DNA of 64,000 bases from Photorhabdus namnaonensis (GTDB taxonomy: Bacteria; Pseudomonadota; Gammaproteobacteria; Enterobacterales; Enterobacteriaceae), in contig NZ_LOIC01000072.1 in NCBI RefSeq assembly GCF_001684335.1, forward strand, positions 188,737 through 252,736, in the 5' to 3' direction. A model generated the notes under the pieces. It was given only the letters and a program-made list of their open reading frames with translations. It was not told the DNA's origin and searched no databases. Of this stretch, positions 1 to 8,228 are shown piece by piece. Numbering within the stretch: the stretch's first letter is position 1; each line of letters starts with the position of its first letter. Position numbers and translations under genes: made by a program.

Positions 1-394
1 TGACTGATTCAGACGCATTCACCGTTGCGGTTTTAATACCAGTTACTTTTAAGGCACTGGACGCCGGTTCATATTCCATTACTGCCCCATCAGGGAAAGC
101 GATATGAACAGCGTCGGCAGAAACTGACGGGGCCGGAAACTGATCAGAATAAACAGCCGGTAATACAAAGGCGGTGGTCAATTCTCCACCCATAGACAGC
201 AATAAAACCTGTTCACCAACATTGGGTGCCCACCAGGTACGAGAATGACCTGCACGCAGTGTCAGCCAGGGCAACCAGTCCGTTTTTAAATCACCGGTTT
301 GCACCCGGCAACGATGACCAACGAGATCAATTTCTGTTACCAAGCCTGCGCGGATAATATTTGTTAATAGCCGGTGCAATTCGGGCAATGTCAT
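1..394 (-). CDS. V: Phage baseplate assembly protein gpV (partial)
   Basis: This is the N-terminal part (about 131 residues) of the P2 gpV spike, the needle at the tail tip that punctures the outer membrane. The translation reads MTLPELHRLLTNIIRAGLV and contains WLTLRAGHSRTWWAPNVGEQ and HIAFPDGAVMEYEP, which match the conserved N-terminal OB-fold region of gpV closely. The gene runs off the left window edge, so the C-terminal beta-helix is not visible. Its ATG overlaps the gpS stop (ATGA), which suggests translational coupling to the tail-completion genes. Confidence 0.93.
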   Translation of the reverse strand, partial: MTLPELHRLLTNIIRAGLVTEIDLVGHRCRVQTGDLKTDWLPWLTLRAGHSRTWWAPNVGEQVLLLSMGGELTTAFVLPAVYSDQFPAPSVSADAVHIAFPDGAVMEYEPASSALKVTGIKTATVNASESV

Positions 395-1032
395 AATTGG
401 CCTACTAAATCATGGTAAATTAATTCAATCAGTTGTAACCGCTCATGTTGCGTAATACCCAACAATTGGCGCTGCGGATAACGCACCTCCGCAAGAGCGT
501 TAATACTGCCCTCCAAACCGTATTGATGCTGACGAGCAATTGCTGCGGCTCGGCCCTGAAAGCCGACAACAGCGGCAGCTGATGACGCACTTGACTTAAG
601 AAAACGGGCGGTTCTCAATCGCCGGAACATCGGATCGCGGCGATTTGATGTTTTTTTCACTTCACTGTGATTGATTTCCAGATAACGCTCTATGCCGCTG
701 CGATAAAATGAGCGCACCGCGTTACGTTCTTCATCAAAGCCGGTAATCATACGCCCCCGCCGCCCCCGCGTTGCCCGCCAATTCTTAAGTGTCCGTACAT
801 CCCCTTGGTATAAAAATTTAATCCCCTTTTGCGAGCGCAATACACGGCGGCGGCGTGGCTCATAGGCGGTACCATCCACATTTTTTTGGCTACGGATACG
901 CTTTTGCTGGTCGGCGCGGATTGCTTTTGCCAGCTTGTTAGCGAGGCGGCGGCGATATGCCGGTTTTGTGGTACTGATTAACTTTCTCAACTCGTTATCA
1001 AGAGTAACGAACAGTGAATTATTTTCCGTCAT
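391..1032 (-). CDS. S: Phage tail completion protein gpS
   Basis: A 213-residue basic protein (MTENNSLFVTLDNELRKLI...) of the P2 gpS / virion morphogenesis family, which completes the tail and helps head-tail joining. It has an Arg/Lys-rich N-terminal third and an aromatic-basic core (KFLYQGDVRTLKNWRATRG). Its start overlaps the end of gpR by 4 bases and its stop overlaps the gpV start, so R-S-V form a tightly coupled run. Identification rests on family resemblance plus position. Confidence 0.88.
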   Translation of the reverse strand: MTENNSLFVTLDNELRKLISTTKPAYRRRLANKLAKAIRADQQKRIRSQKNVDGTAYEPRRRRVLRSQKGIKFLYQGDVRTLKNWRATRGRRGRMITGFDEERNAVRSFYRSGIERYLEINHSEVKKTSNRRDPMFRRLRTARFLKSSASSAAAVVGFQGRAAAIARQHQYGLEGSINALAEVRYPQRQLLGITQHERLQLIELIYHDLVGQL

Positions 1033-1490
1033 TGCTGCACGTCCCCGTCAATTAATACCCCCCAAGGATCTTTACTAGGACCGGCCGAGGGATAAGGAGG
1101 CTCATCGAGATGTTGGGTTGTCAATTGCCCGTTTTCTGCTTGAACAATGACACGCTCAGTTGTTCGTAATACAAATAAAATATCTGCGGTACCGTCACTT
1201 AAGATATCGGCGTCAAACTGAATACCGTCATTGCTTCTATCAGGATTAAACAGTAAATCGGGCTGATGTTGCCGCGCCCAAATCAATATTGAAATACTGA
1301 TACTGTCAAGTGAGCCGGGATAATCTAACGCCAGTACGTTCAAGTCATACTGATACATGAATGAACTTGATTGAGTACCGGTTGCAAGCAACTTTCCTTT
1401 CTCAACATAGACTTCAAGCCTATCTGGGTTCTGAACAAACCAAGGGTTATATTCTGAAATAATGTCGCGTAGCAGTTTAGTTTTCAGCAT
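1029..1490 (-). CDS. R: Phage tail completion protein gpR
   Basis: P2 gpR-like tail completion protein of about 153 residues. The start is placed at the ATG at 1490, giving MLKTKLLRDII. It is preceded by GGGGAAAG at a good distance and lines up with the N-terminus of P2 gpR. A longer frame opening at 1511 would overlap the end of the Rz-like gene without a better ribosome binding site. The region DRLEVYVEKGKLLATGTQS is typical of the family. It follows the lysis genes and precedes S, as in P2. Confidence 0.85.
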   Translation of the reverse strand: MLKTKLLRDIISEYNPWFVQNPDRLEVYVEKGKLLATGTQSSSFMYQYDLNVLALDYPGSLDSISISILIWARQHQPDLLFNPDRSNDGIQFDADILSDGTADILFVLRTTERVIVQAENGQLTTQHLDEPPYPSAGPSKDPWGVLIDGDVQQ

Positions 1491-1501
1491 CGCTTTCCCC
1501 A

Positions 1502-1951
1502 TTATTGACATTGAGTTTTGATATATTCTTGCAAATATTTTATTTGTTGCTCATTCTCAACAATCATTCTTCGGAAATCGAAATAATCTTGCTCAGTTGC
1601 CGGGTTAAGTCGTGGGGGGACTGCATGGCCCACGCTGCCGGAGGAATCGGTTTCGCCTTGATGACAGGTGGCCGTGATACGCAACCGGCGACGACCAGCG
1701 GCAACATCGTTGCGAAGCACGTCAATTTCAGATTTCGCACGAGCAAGTTCCTTTATATTCTGATTATCCAGTTCAGACAGGCGCTTTATTTTCTCCTGCT
1801 GATTAACAATTTCATTCTGTTGCGCTAGCAATGCATTCTGTAGCTTAATGTTTGTATTAAGCTGGTCTGTATATTGACTTCGGTAGTGATAAGCAATAAG
1901 ACAGACAAGCGCCAGCGCAATCACCGTATAACCATGAGAATTAAACTTCAT
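1502..1951 (-). CDS. lysB: LysB/Rz-like inner-membrane spanin
   Basis: A 149-residue protein with one N-terminal membrane segment (about residues 8-22, TVIALALVCLIAYHY) followed by a long coiled-coil-prone stretch rich in Gln, Asn and Glu. This is the layout of Rz-type i-spanins, which join the outer-membrane partner Rz1 to fuse the two membranes at the end of lysis. A second reading frame inside it encodes the lipoprotein partner, the classical nested Rz/Rz1 arrangement. The start at 1951 has AGGG about 8 bases upstream. Confidence 0.85.
   Translation of the reverse strand: MKFNSHGYTVIALALVCLIAYHYRSQYTDQLNTNIKLQNALLAQQNEIVNQQEKIKRLSELDNQNIKELARAKSEIDVLRNDVAAGRRRLRITATCHQGETDSSGSVGHAVPPRLNPATEQDYFDFRRMIVENEQQIKYLQEYIKTQCQ
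1564..1740 (-). CDS. lysC: LysC/Rz1-like outer-membrane lipoprotein spanin, nested in lysB
   Basis: A 58-residue lipoprotein encoded entirely within lysB in another frame. With the GTG start at 1740 (AAGGAA 7 bases upstream) the protein begins MRNLKLTCFATMLPLVVAGC. That is a short signal peptide ending in a lipobox, VAGC, with Cys20 as the lipid attachment site. The mature part is proline-rich (SRPPVIKAKPIPP), as in Rz1 o-spanins. An upstream TTG at 1746 is a possible but poorer start. Confidence 0.85.
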   Translation of the reverse strand: MRNLKLTCFATMLPLVVAGCVSRPPVIKAKPIPPAAWAMQSPHDLTRQLSKIISISEE

Positions 1952-1960
1952 AATATCGCC

Positions 1961-2371
1961 CTACAAAAGGGAAAAGGCTTTATCAATGACCGAATCGCTA
2001 TAAGGTTGATTACCATTTTCCATGGTAATAATGGATTTAATCAGCTTTGCCATGAATACTTTATTAAATACATCAACAACCTGATCGCGAGTCACTTCCG
2101 TGTCTTTACATACGTGGTTAATATAAGCATCGGTATTATTTTCATTATGGGGGGCCCATCGTGAAATAATGCCGCTGACTGTATTAATTCCATATTTCCG
2201 ATTGTAATTATGCAGAATTTTAATCATTGCCCGAATACCATATTCAGGGCTAACAAACTGACAGAACGATTTATCGATATGTTGTGATCCCCCCGGTACC
2301 AGACCTTGCCAGTCATCACCCCAACGGATATTGCCAGGGTTATGATTTCGGATGCCTCGGCTCATATTCAT
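1961..2371 (-). CDS. Phage endolysin-like / P5-type structural peptidoglycan hydrolase
   Basis: A 136-residue protein starting MNMSRGIRNHNPGNIRWGD. The motif RGIRNxNPGNIR with a later SPEYGIRAM is typical of a small lysozyme-like family often annotated as virion protein or structural protein P5. Its place between the holin and the spanin pair, where P2 has the K endolysin, points to a role as the cell-wall hydrolase of lysis. It lacks the P2 K catalytic signature, so this would be a functional replacement. The exact bond cleaved cannot be told from sequence. Confidence 0.72.
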   Translation of the reverse strand: MNMSRGIRNHNPGNIRWGDDWQGLVPGGSQHIDKSFCQFVSPEYGIRAMIKILHNYNRKYGINTVSGIISRWAPHNENNTDAYINHVCKDTEVTRDQVVDVFNKVFMAKLIKSIITMENGNQPYSDSVIDKAFSLL

Positions 2372-2684
2372 TCTTTATTCCCGCCTTGTTATTTAACGTT
2401 CCGCGCATTAACTGACCGAAAAAGTCGGTACCTAGATAACCAATAATGACACTGCCGATGTAAGCCAAATCCGTGCTCATACCGAAAAAATCTAGTGCAT
2501 CGCGGATAAACCAAGCGATCATGGCGCACATAATGGCGTCCATAATGGTTGTCCAAAATTTACCGCCGTTATAGCGACCTCTGAGATATGCCATCGCGGC
2601 GGCCAGTGCGGCCCCTATACCTTGCTCTCTAACTGATAACAGCCACTCCCATAATTGAAACAAGATGTCAGGCTGATTTTTCAT
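2340..2684 (-). CDS. Phage holin (lambda/HP1 type)
   Basis: A 114-residue protein with hydrophobic segments near residues 25-35 (GAALAAAMAYL), 47-60 (IMDAIMCAMIAWFI) and 74-88 (LAYIGSVIIGYLGTDF), flanked by charged ends. It resembles the holin family of lambdoid and HP1-like phages that open the inner membrane for the hydrolase. AAAGGATG precedes the ATG. It overlaps the endolysin-like gene by 32 bases, consistent with co-expression in the lysis cassette. Confidence 0.82.
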   Translation of the reverse strand: MKNQPDILFQLWEWLLSVREQGIGAALAAAMAYLRGRYNGGKFWTTIMDAIMCAMIAWFIRDALDFFGMSTDLAYIGSVIIGYLGTDFFGQLMRGTLNNKAGIKNEYEPRHPKS

Positions 2685-2733
2685 GTATCATCCTTTCCTT
2701 CACAGGCTCCCTAAGTTGTACAGCCTAGTGTTT

Positions 2734-2934
2734 TTAATCCCACAATTGAACAATGCTATCCTGCTGCGCTGGTGCGAAATCGGGCAAGATAACAAGCTGG
2801 CCGGGGCGTAATAGCGTCGTGTGGCAAATATCGTTATTAGCATTCAACACAGCTTCAACAACGCCTTGCGTACGTCCGTAATAACGTTGACACAATAGAT
2901 CAACGGTATCCCCCTGTAGCGCCTGCACTTCCAT
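2734..2934 (-). CDS. X: Phage tail protein gpX (LysM-like)
   Basis: A P2 gpX homologue of about 66 residues starting MEVQALQGDTVDLLCQRYYG. The ALQGDT(V/L)D..C.RYYGRT.GVVE pattern is close to P2 gpX and looks like a LysM-type fold. The start at 2934 overlaps the gpL stop by one base (TGATG); an in-frame upstream extension lies inside gpL and is not needed. gpX is needed for tail assembly. Confidence 0.9.
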   Translation of the reverse strand: MEVQALQGDTVDLLCQRYYGRTQGVVEAVLNANNDICHTTLLRPGQLVILPDFAPAQQDSIVQLWD

Positions 2935-3431
2935 CAGACTAGCTCCGCTATCATGCGATGACGCCCCAAAATATCTCGAATAGCGTGTTGCCCATCGCGC
3001 CACAAATCATCTATTTGCGTACTGAGCGCCTGAGCGTGCTTTTCACCCTGACGCGTCGTATCAATGTCACGATAACCCTCGGTCAGCAACGCTTTAGCAA
3101 AGCAATACACTGCACGGTGATAACGAAAGACTAACGCAGTGGTACCATTAATTGCCGGGGCCGGTACCGTCATCAGCGAAACAAACCCATCGGCTTCCTG
3201 CTTTTCGCGCCAGGCGTCAAGCTGGCTGTTAGCATTGAGTGCTGCCTCAGAAGCGGCGTGCATCAGCCGGTCAGTGGTCACGGTACCGTCCAGACGCATG
3301 GCCCGGCGCAAATCTGCGAGCTTGATATCGGGCCAGAATGCCCCAGAAGTGACCACAGACCCGCCATCGTTGATGTCTTCCTGGGGGGCGGAAGTCGGGG
3401 TAATTTCCTTCGGGGCTCTTAAGCCTGTCAT
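2934..3431 (-). CDS. L: Phage head completion/stabilisation protein gpL
   Basis: About 165 residues. The sequence FWPDIKLADLRRAMRLDGTVTT is the conserved gpL core, a protein that completes the head after DNA packaging so that the tail can attach. The ATG at 3431 is chosen because AGGAG lies 9 bases upstream; a GTG at 3440 sits too close to the same site. It lies between M and X, as in P2. Confidence 0.9.
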   Translation of the reverse strand: MTGLRAPKEITPTSAPQEDINDGGSVVTSGAFWPDIKLADLRRAMRLDGTVTTDRLMHAASEAALNANSQLDAWREKQEADGFVSLMTVPAPAINGTTALVFRYHRAVYCFAKALLTEGYRDIDTTRQGEKHAQALSTQIDDLWRDGQHAIRDILGRHRMIAELV

Positions 3432-3528
3432 GCAACTCACTCCTCATAAGGCAGGCGGTGGACGGCATAGACGAAACAGAGAAACCATCCGACTATGCCA
3501 TGCCGCCTGGTGCGCGGGGCACATTCTG

Positions 3529-4389
3529 TTACTGCGCGGTTTTCTTGCCAGCGCGGGTTTTAGTCTGACGGGTTGCTCGCGGTCTGGGTGTAGCGGCAGT
3601 TTTTTTAACACCGGCACGGCGTGCAGTGGCAGCGCTTTCCGGCGATGAGGCGACTGCCTCTTGCTGTTCCTGCGTGATAGTGGCAACGAGCTCAGTCGCG
3701 GACTCTGGGTTATCATTATTTGTGTCCGGCTCTTGCGTACTCTTGATGGCGCGTTGCAGCAGTTCAATGTCGCGTTTAACGCCGATTTTGCCAAACAACG
3801 TGATCGCCTGCTGGAGATAAGCGAGGGCTGATCCCAGCGCCTGTGAGTCAAGGCGCAGACTGTAGCCGATCGCTTTAAACAGTTTAGCGCGTACCGGGTC
3901 CGGCATATCTTCCGCGTTGGTCATGGCATCAAGGCGCAATAGCAATGAGACGTCAATCGGTGCGATACGCGGATCACGGTTGAATGCAACCAGTACCGGA
4001 TCGCAAATTTCATCAACAAGAGCCGTGGCGGGAGTTCGCTCGAACTGATCGGGCATATTCAACTTATGGCGCAGAACATACTCAGCAATACGCAAGGCAT
4101 CATCAAGATTGCCGGCATCAATATTCCAGATCATCAAAGTCGTAATCACGTCATCGGATTGGCCGGTGTCTGCACTCAATACACCGTCAATCCAGCCTTG
4201 GTAACTGCCAATCAGACTTTGCTTGACGGCGGCTTTCACTGTTTTCGACTGAATACTTTTCAGCTTCACTTTATCAAGCCGCAGCCGGTGCAACATCTGT
4301 TCATAAGCAGTAAAATCACTGGCGTTAGCCTGTGTGCCGCGTCGTTGGGCCATCACGTTTTGAAAATGTCGCTGTGCTGGTGTCAGCAT
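3529..4389 (-). CDS. M: Terminase small subunit / endonuclease gpM
   Basis: P2 gpM-like small terminase subunit, about 286 residues from MLTPAQRHFQNVMAQ. It recognises cos and works with gpP to cut and package DNA. The ATG at 4389 has GGGGTAAT upstream; an upstream TTG in frame is rejected. The N-terminal 210 residues are the conserved part. The last 70 or so are a low-complexity Ala/Thr/Arg/Lys-rich tail (e.g. PRPRATRQTKTRAGKK) likely to contact DNA non-specifically. Confidence 0.9.
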   Translation of the reverse strand: MLTPAQRHFQNVMAQRRGTQANASDFTAYEQMLHRLRLDKVKLKSIQSKTVKAAVKQSLIGSYQGWIDGVLSADTGQSDDVITTLMIWNIDAGNLDDALRIAEYVLRHKLNMPDQFERTPATALVDEICDPVLVAFNRDPRIAPIDVSLLLRLDAMTNAEDMPDPVRAKLFKAIGYSLRLDSQALGSALAYLQQAITLFGKIGVKRDIELLQRAIKSTQEPDTNNDNPESATELVATITQEQQEAVASSPESAATARRAGVKKTAATPRPRATRQTKTRAGKKTAQ

Positions 4390-4428
4390 GATATTACCCC
4401 ACAAATATCAAATATCGGACCGCTTAAC

Positions 4429-5478
4429 TTATGCACCGGGGCCCGCAGGTTTCGCAAATGTGATACCTTCAATCACGCAACCAAAGCCGTAATCTTCAAT
4501 AACATACGCGTCGTTTGATGATTCGTAAGTTGCGACACGGTTTAGCTCCGGCTCTTCTTTAATCATTCGGCGATGCTTTCCATCATGCCAATATATTGAC
4601 AGGTTGCTAAAGGGCGTAATAAACATCGTTCCGTCAGGAAAGAACGGAGCAATATACGTTGGCATGTTAGCGATCGATTTATTAGCAATCAACAGCTTAC
4701 CGGCTAGGGCTTCTGAGTTAGGGTTTTCTGCGCTAATGGCATTGATGATCGCAAACTCTTTACTGGTGACAATGGTGCGACCACAAATAACAACCAATTC
4801 AGACGATCCCTTGTGCCACTCATCCAATAAACTATTAGCCGCGTCGAAGCCCAATGAATCCAAGTTACCGTAGTCACCTTTGGCGATAATTTTATTTTCA
4901 TCGTCACGACTGGTGACAGTGACATTCTTCATGACACGTTGCGGCGCATTTTTGCGATACTGCTCAAGCCAGCCAATATTAACATCCTGCAAAAGCGGGT
5001 TTGTTTTCAAATCTGATTTAGCGGCGCGATGAGTGCCGTTAAAACCGACCGCAATACGATCAAGCGCACGGCGGCGGATGATTTGATTAGTGATGCGTGC
5101 TTGAAAATCCCTGAACTTTGACCACATGTCTAACTTTGGATAGCTGATAAACGTGTCCGTGTTGGTTTTTTCACAGCGATAGCCATTATTTTCAAGTGTA
5201 TGCACCGAGCGCGGCTCGCGTCGGTCGCTGGTTGAGTCGTTGGTTGATGCCAACGGGCCATTGATACCCAGACCGATTTTTTCGCCTTCTTGCTCCGGTA
5301 CACCCACAATGTTGATTTTTTGAAGAAAATCGCTCGATTGCTGCGCCTTATCTTCCAGTCTTTGCGCGACAGACGGCTCAATGCTGAAATGCTTGGTGAC
5401 GGCGGCGGGAGCAATACCATTTAACTCCGCCTGGCGTTCAATATACTGATCCCATTTCTCGCGGGTTTCGTTTCTCAT
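4429..5478 (-). CDS. N: Major capsid protein gpN
   Basis: A 349-residue P2 major capsid protein, beginning MRNETREKWDQYIERQAELNG. The N-terminal region is the part normally processed by gpO during capsid maturation. The central DFQARITNQIIRRRALDRIAVGFNG matches the P2/HK97-fold capsid family well. AGGAAAC precedes the ATG. It lies directly downstream of the scaffold gene O with a short gap, as in P2. Confidence 0.94.
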   Translation of the reverse strand: MRNETREKWDQYIERQAELNGIAPAAVTKHFSIEPSVAQRLEDKAQQSSDFLQKINIVGVPEQEGEKIGLGINGPLASTNDSTSDRREPRSVHTLENNGYRCEKTNTDTFISYPKLDMWSKFRDFQARITNQIIRRRALDRIAVGFNGTHRAAKSDLKTNPLLQDVNIGWLEQYRKNAPQRVMKNVTVTSRDDENKIIAKGDYGNLDSLGFDAANSLLDEWHKGSSELVVICGRTIVTSKEFAIINAISAENPNSEALAGKLLIANKSIANMPTYIAPFFPDGTMFITPFSNLSIYWHDGKHRRMIKEEPELNRVATYESSNDAYVIEDYGFGCVIEGITFAKPAGPGA

Positions 5479-5509
5479 GTTTGTTTCCTGCTTATTGATT
5501 ATCGCGTTG

Positions 5510-6352
5510 TTAGCAATCTGCTAAGTCACCAGTAGATTTACCGGAGTGACCAATAGCCGTTGGCCGTTGACTGTAGTTGTTCGGTTGCGTTTCGAGTTGG
5601 GTTTGCAGCGCAGTGAAATCGCTCTGTAGCTTGCCGAAATCCCGGATCAACTTCCGGTGGTCACACTCAAGGGCTTGGTATTTTTCCAGCTTGTTCAGCG
5701 TATCGCGCTGAGTCTCAGCAATCAGCGTCACTGCATCGCGCAGTTCTCCGGTTTCCTGACTAAAGCGCTTACTGCTGCCCGTTAACAGCTCGGTGATACG
5801 AGAGAAAAACGCTTTACCATTTTCACTTTGCTGTACGGCTTGTCCTTCAAATTCGATAAAAGTTTCTTCTACGGCAGAGAAAAGCGCTTCCGGAAAACTC
5901 TTGCGTGATGCGTAAGGATTGACCGGCTGCTGACTGCAAAATTTCAGCATTTCAGTGCCCAGGCTGGCCGGATTATCTGTTACGGCCAGGCCACAAAGAT
6001 AAGGGCGGCCGGTTGCCGGTAGGGCCGGATGCATTTCGACAGAAGAGTAAACTTTTTGCCGTGCGCGATTAGTGTCAACCAGCTCGGCAGTCGGATCGAT
6101 TTGGACCTCTAACGCCAGTTTTCCCTTGAGTGGCCCATCTGTTATCTCGCTGTAACGCGCGGCGGTCACATCACCTTGAATTTTAAAGGGTCCATCCGGG
6201 AGCATAGATTTAATGTGCTCAATATTGACGCGGGCACCGTACACAGCGGGATCGTAAGTTTCCGCCATATCAATAATATCCTGACGTTTTAGTTCCCGTC
6301 CGTCTGTTGTACCGCCTTCCACGGCTACCCGAAAAAATTTTGACTTCGGCAT
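5510..6352 (-). CDS. O: Capsid scaffolding protein / protease gpO
   Basis: A 280-residue P2 gpO-like protein: N-terminal serine protease domain (SKFFRVAVEGGTTDGRELKRQDI... YSSVEMHPALPATGRPYLCGLAVTDNPASLGTEML) and C-terminal helical scaffold (about residues 190-260). It shapes the procapsid and cleaves N, L and itself. The start has GGAG about 9 bases upstream. It is the first gene of the leftward late operon O-N-M-L-X and follows the Ogr-type box at 6438-6455. Confidence 0.93.
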   Translation of the reverse strand: MPKSKFFRVAVEGGTTDGRELKRQDIIDMAETYDPAVYGARVNIEHIKSMLPDGPFKIQGDVTAARYSEITDGPLKGKLALEVQIDPTAELVDTNRARQKVYSSVEMHPALPATGRPYLCGLAVTDNPASLGTEMLKFCSQQPVNPYASRKSFPEALFSAVEETFIEFEGQAVQQSENGKAFFSRITELLTGSSKRFSQETGELRDAVTLIAETQRDTLNKLEKYQALECDHRKLIRDFGKLQSDFTALQTQLETQPNNYSQRPTAIGHSGKSTGDLADC

Positions 6353-6437
6353 AGTTAATGCTCCGGTGTGTAAATAGGGTGTTTACCTGATACCCCTATA
6401 ATCAACACTTGCTGCGGGGTTGGCAAAACCTTCCCTC

Positions 6438-6455
6438 TGTCGCGCACTTGCGACA
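6438..6455. promoter_or_regulatory. Ogr/Delta-type late activator box
   Basis: TGTCGCGCACTTGCGACA is a perfect dyad (TGTCGC-N6-GCGACA) that also fits TGT-N12-ACA, the known site for P2 Ogr and P4 Delta, centred near -55 of late promoters. About 55 bases to the left, the minus strand reads GATTATAGGGG, a plausible -10 for the O-operon promoter. The box lies in the 150-base gap between divergent O and P, where P2 has its P and O late promoters. Confidence 0.75.
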
Positions 6456-6502
6456 ATCCACACTGATATTCTGATACGCGCGGGCGCGATAGCCTTGTGT
6501 TT

Positions 6503-8224
6503 ATGAAACAGATTATCGACACACGAGACGAAGCAAAAAGCCTGTATTGGCAAGCCTATAGCATTCCTCAGATTGCCTGCCGGCTGGGAGTGAGTGCGAA
6601 CACGCTTTATTCATGGCGCCGGCGCGATGAATGGGACAAAACCCCACCGTTGAAGCGTATAAAAGAACGTCTTGACGTGCAGTATCTGCGCATCGTTGAG
6701 AAAGGGGCAGATATTACGGCACATGATGCCAAAGTGATTGATATTCTTGGTCGTCAACTTGATCGCTTTTCGCGTGATGAGAAAAAAGCTCAAGAAAAGG
6801 CAACACAGAAGAAAGTACCCAAAAACCACTTCACGCCGGAGCAGATCGCTGAGTTGCGGACACTGGTGCTTGATTCATTGTATGAGCATCAACAACGTTG
6901 GTATCAGCAACGTCGGCAGCGTAACCGTTTTATCCTGAAAAGTCGTCAAATCGGTGCGAGTTGGTACTTTGCGCGGGAGGCGCTGCTTGATGCACTTGAA
7001 ACCGGCACAAATCAGATCTTCCTTTCCGCCAGCCGCGCACAAGCAATGACCTTTAAGCGCTTTATTCAATTCCTGGCGCGCCAAATCGGGGTCGAGCTGA
7101 AAGGCGGCGATACGATTGTCTTAAGCAACGGCGCAGTGCTGTACTTCTTAGGCACATCGGCGGCGACTGCCCAATCCTACACGGGCAACTTGTATTTTGA
7201 TGAAGCTTTTTGGGTATCTAATTTTCTAAATTTACGCAAAGTGGCGGCGGGTATGGCATCGCATATTGGGCTACGCCGTACTTATTTCTCTACCCCATCA
7301 AGCGAAGAACATGAAGCCTACCCGTTCTGGACCGGGGACTTTTACAACAAATCGCGTCCAAAAGATCAGCGTGTTGAGTTTAATACCACTCACGAAGCAT
7401 TAAAACAGGGCAAGTTGTGCGGGGATAGAATGTGGCGTCAGATTGTCACCATTGACGACGCTATCGCCCAAGGCTTCAATCTTATCGATCCTGATGAAAT
7501 CAAAGACGAAAATAGCCCGGAAGATTATGAAAACCTGTACCGCTGCCGGTTTGTAGCCAAAGGCGAGCGTGCGTTCAACTACAACGCCCTAATCAACTGT
7601 GGTGTAGATGGGTATAACCGGGATGTCTGGGCAGACTGGAACCCCTACGCGCCGCGTCCGCTGGGCAATCGCCCGGTATGGGTTGGCTATGATCCAAACG
7701 GCGGTGGCGGCAATGGCGACAGCGCAGGATTAACCGTTGTTGCACCGCCAGCAGTGCCGGGCGGTAAATTTCGGGTGGTTGAAACTATTCAACTACGGGG
7801 GATGGAGTTTGAAGAACAAGCTGACGTGATCAAGGCGCTAACCACACGTTACAACGTGCAGCATATCGGCATTGATGGAACCGGGGTGGGTGACGCGGTT
7901 CATCAGTTAGTCATCAAGTTTTTCCCCGCAGCAGAGAAACACATCTATACCCCGGCCCTTAAGCGGGCGCTGGTCATGAAAGCACAGCTAGTAATCCGCG
8001 CGGGCCGGCTGGAGTATGACGCCGGATTCGGTCAGGAGTTGGTCCGCTCATTTATGACGGTACGTAAATTTATCACCCCAGGCGGTCAAGTTTCTTATGA
8101 ATCTGACCGCACCAACGGCAGCAACCACGGCGATCTCGCCTGGGCCTGTATGCACGCCCTGTTTAACGAGCCACTCGGCAGCGACGCCGGGGGCATTGAT
8201 GATAGCTTTGTGGAGGAGTATTAA
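6503..8224 (+). CDS. P: Terminase large subunit (ATPase) gpP
   Basis: A P2 gpP-like packaging motor of about 573 residues. The N-terminus is a helix-turn-helix (AKSLYWQAYSIPQIACRLGVSANTLYSWRRRDEW). It is followed by the ATPase, with a Walker-A-like region KSRQIGASWYFAREAL and Walker B LYFDEAFW, and a C-terminal RNase H-like nuclease (GYDPNGGGGNGDSAG, GIDGTGVGD). The ATG at 6503 is used; a GTG two codons earlier is an alternative and neither has a strong ribosome binding site. It is divergent from O and leads into Q. Confidence 0.93.
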   Translation: MKQIIDTRDEAKSLYWQAYSIPQIACRLGVSANTLYSWRRRDEWDKTPPLKRIKERLDVQYLRIVEKGADITAHDAKVIDILGRQLDRFSRDEKKAQEKATQKKVPKNHFTPEQIAELRTLVLDSLYEHQQRWYQQRRQRNRFILKSRQIGASWYFAREALLDALETGTNQIFLSASRAQAMTFKRFIQFLARQIGVELKGGDTIVLSNGAVLYFLGTSAATAQSYTGNLYFDEAFWVSNFLNLRKVAAGMASHIGLRRTYFSTPSSEEHEAYPFWTGDFYNKSRPKDQRVEFNTTHEALKQGKLCGDRMWRQIVTIDDAIAQGFNLIDPDEIKDENSPEDYENLYRCRFVAKGERAFNYNALINCGVDGYNRDVWADWNPYAPRPLGNRPVWVGYDPNGGGGNGDSAGLTVVAPPAVPGGKFRVVETIQLRGMEFEEQADVIKALTTRYNVQHIGIDGTGVGDAVHQLVIKFFPAAEKHIYTPALKRALVMKAQLVIRAGRLEYDAGFGQELVRSFMTVRKFITPGGQVSYESDRTNGSNHGDLAWACMHALFNEPLGSDAGGIDDSFVEEY

Positions 8225-8228
8225 CTGA

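Noticed and set aside
3139-3648. 169-codon plus-strand frame opposite gpL and the end of gpM
   Set aside because: Antisense to two well-identified phage genes; composition reflects their codons.
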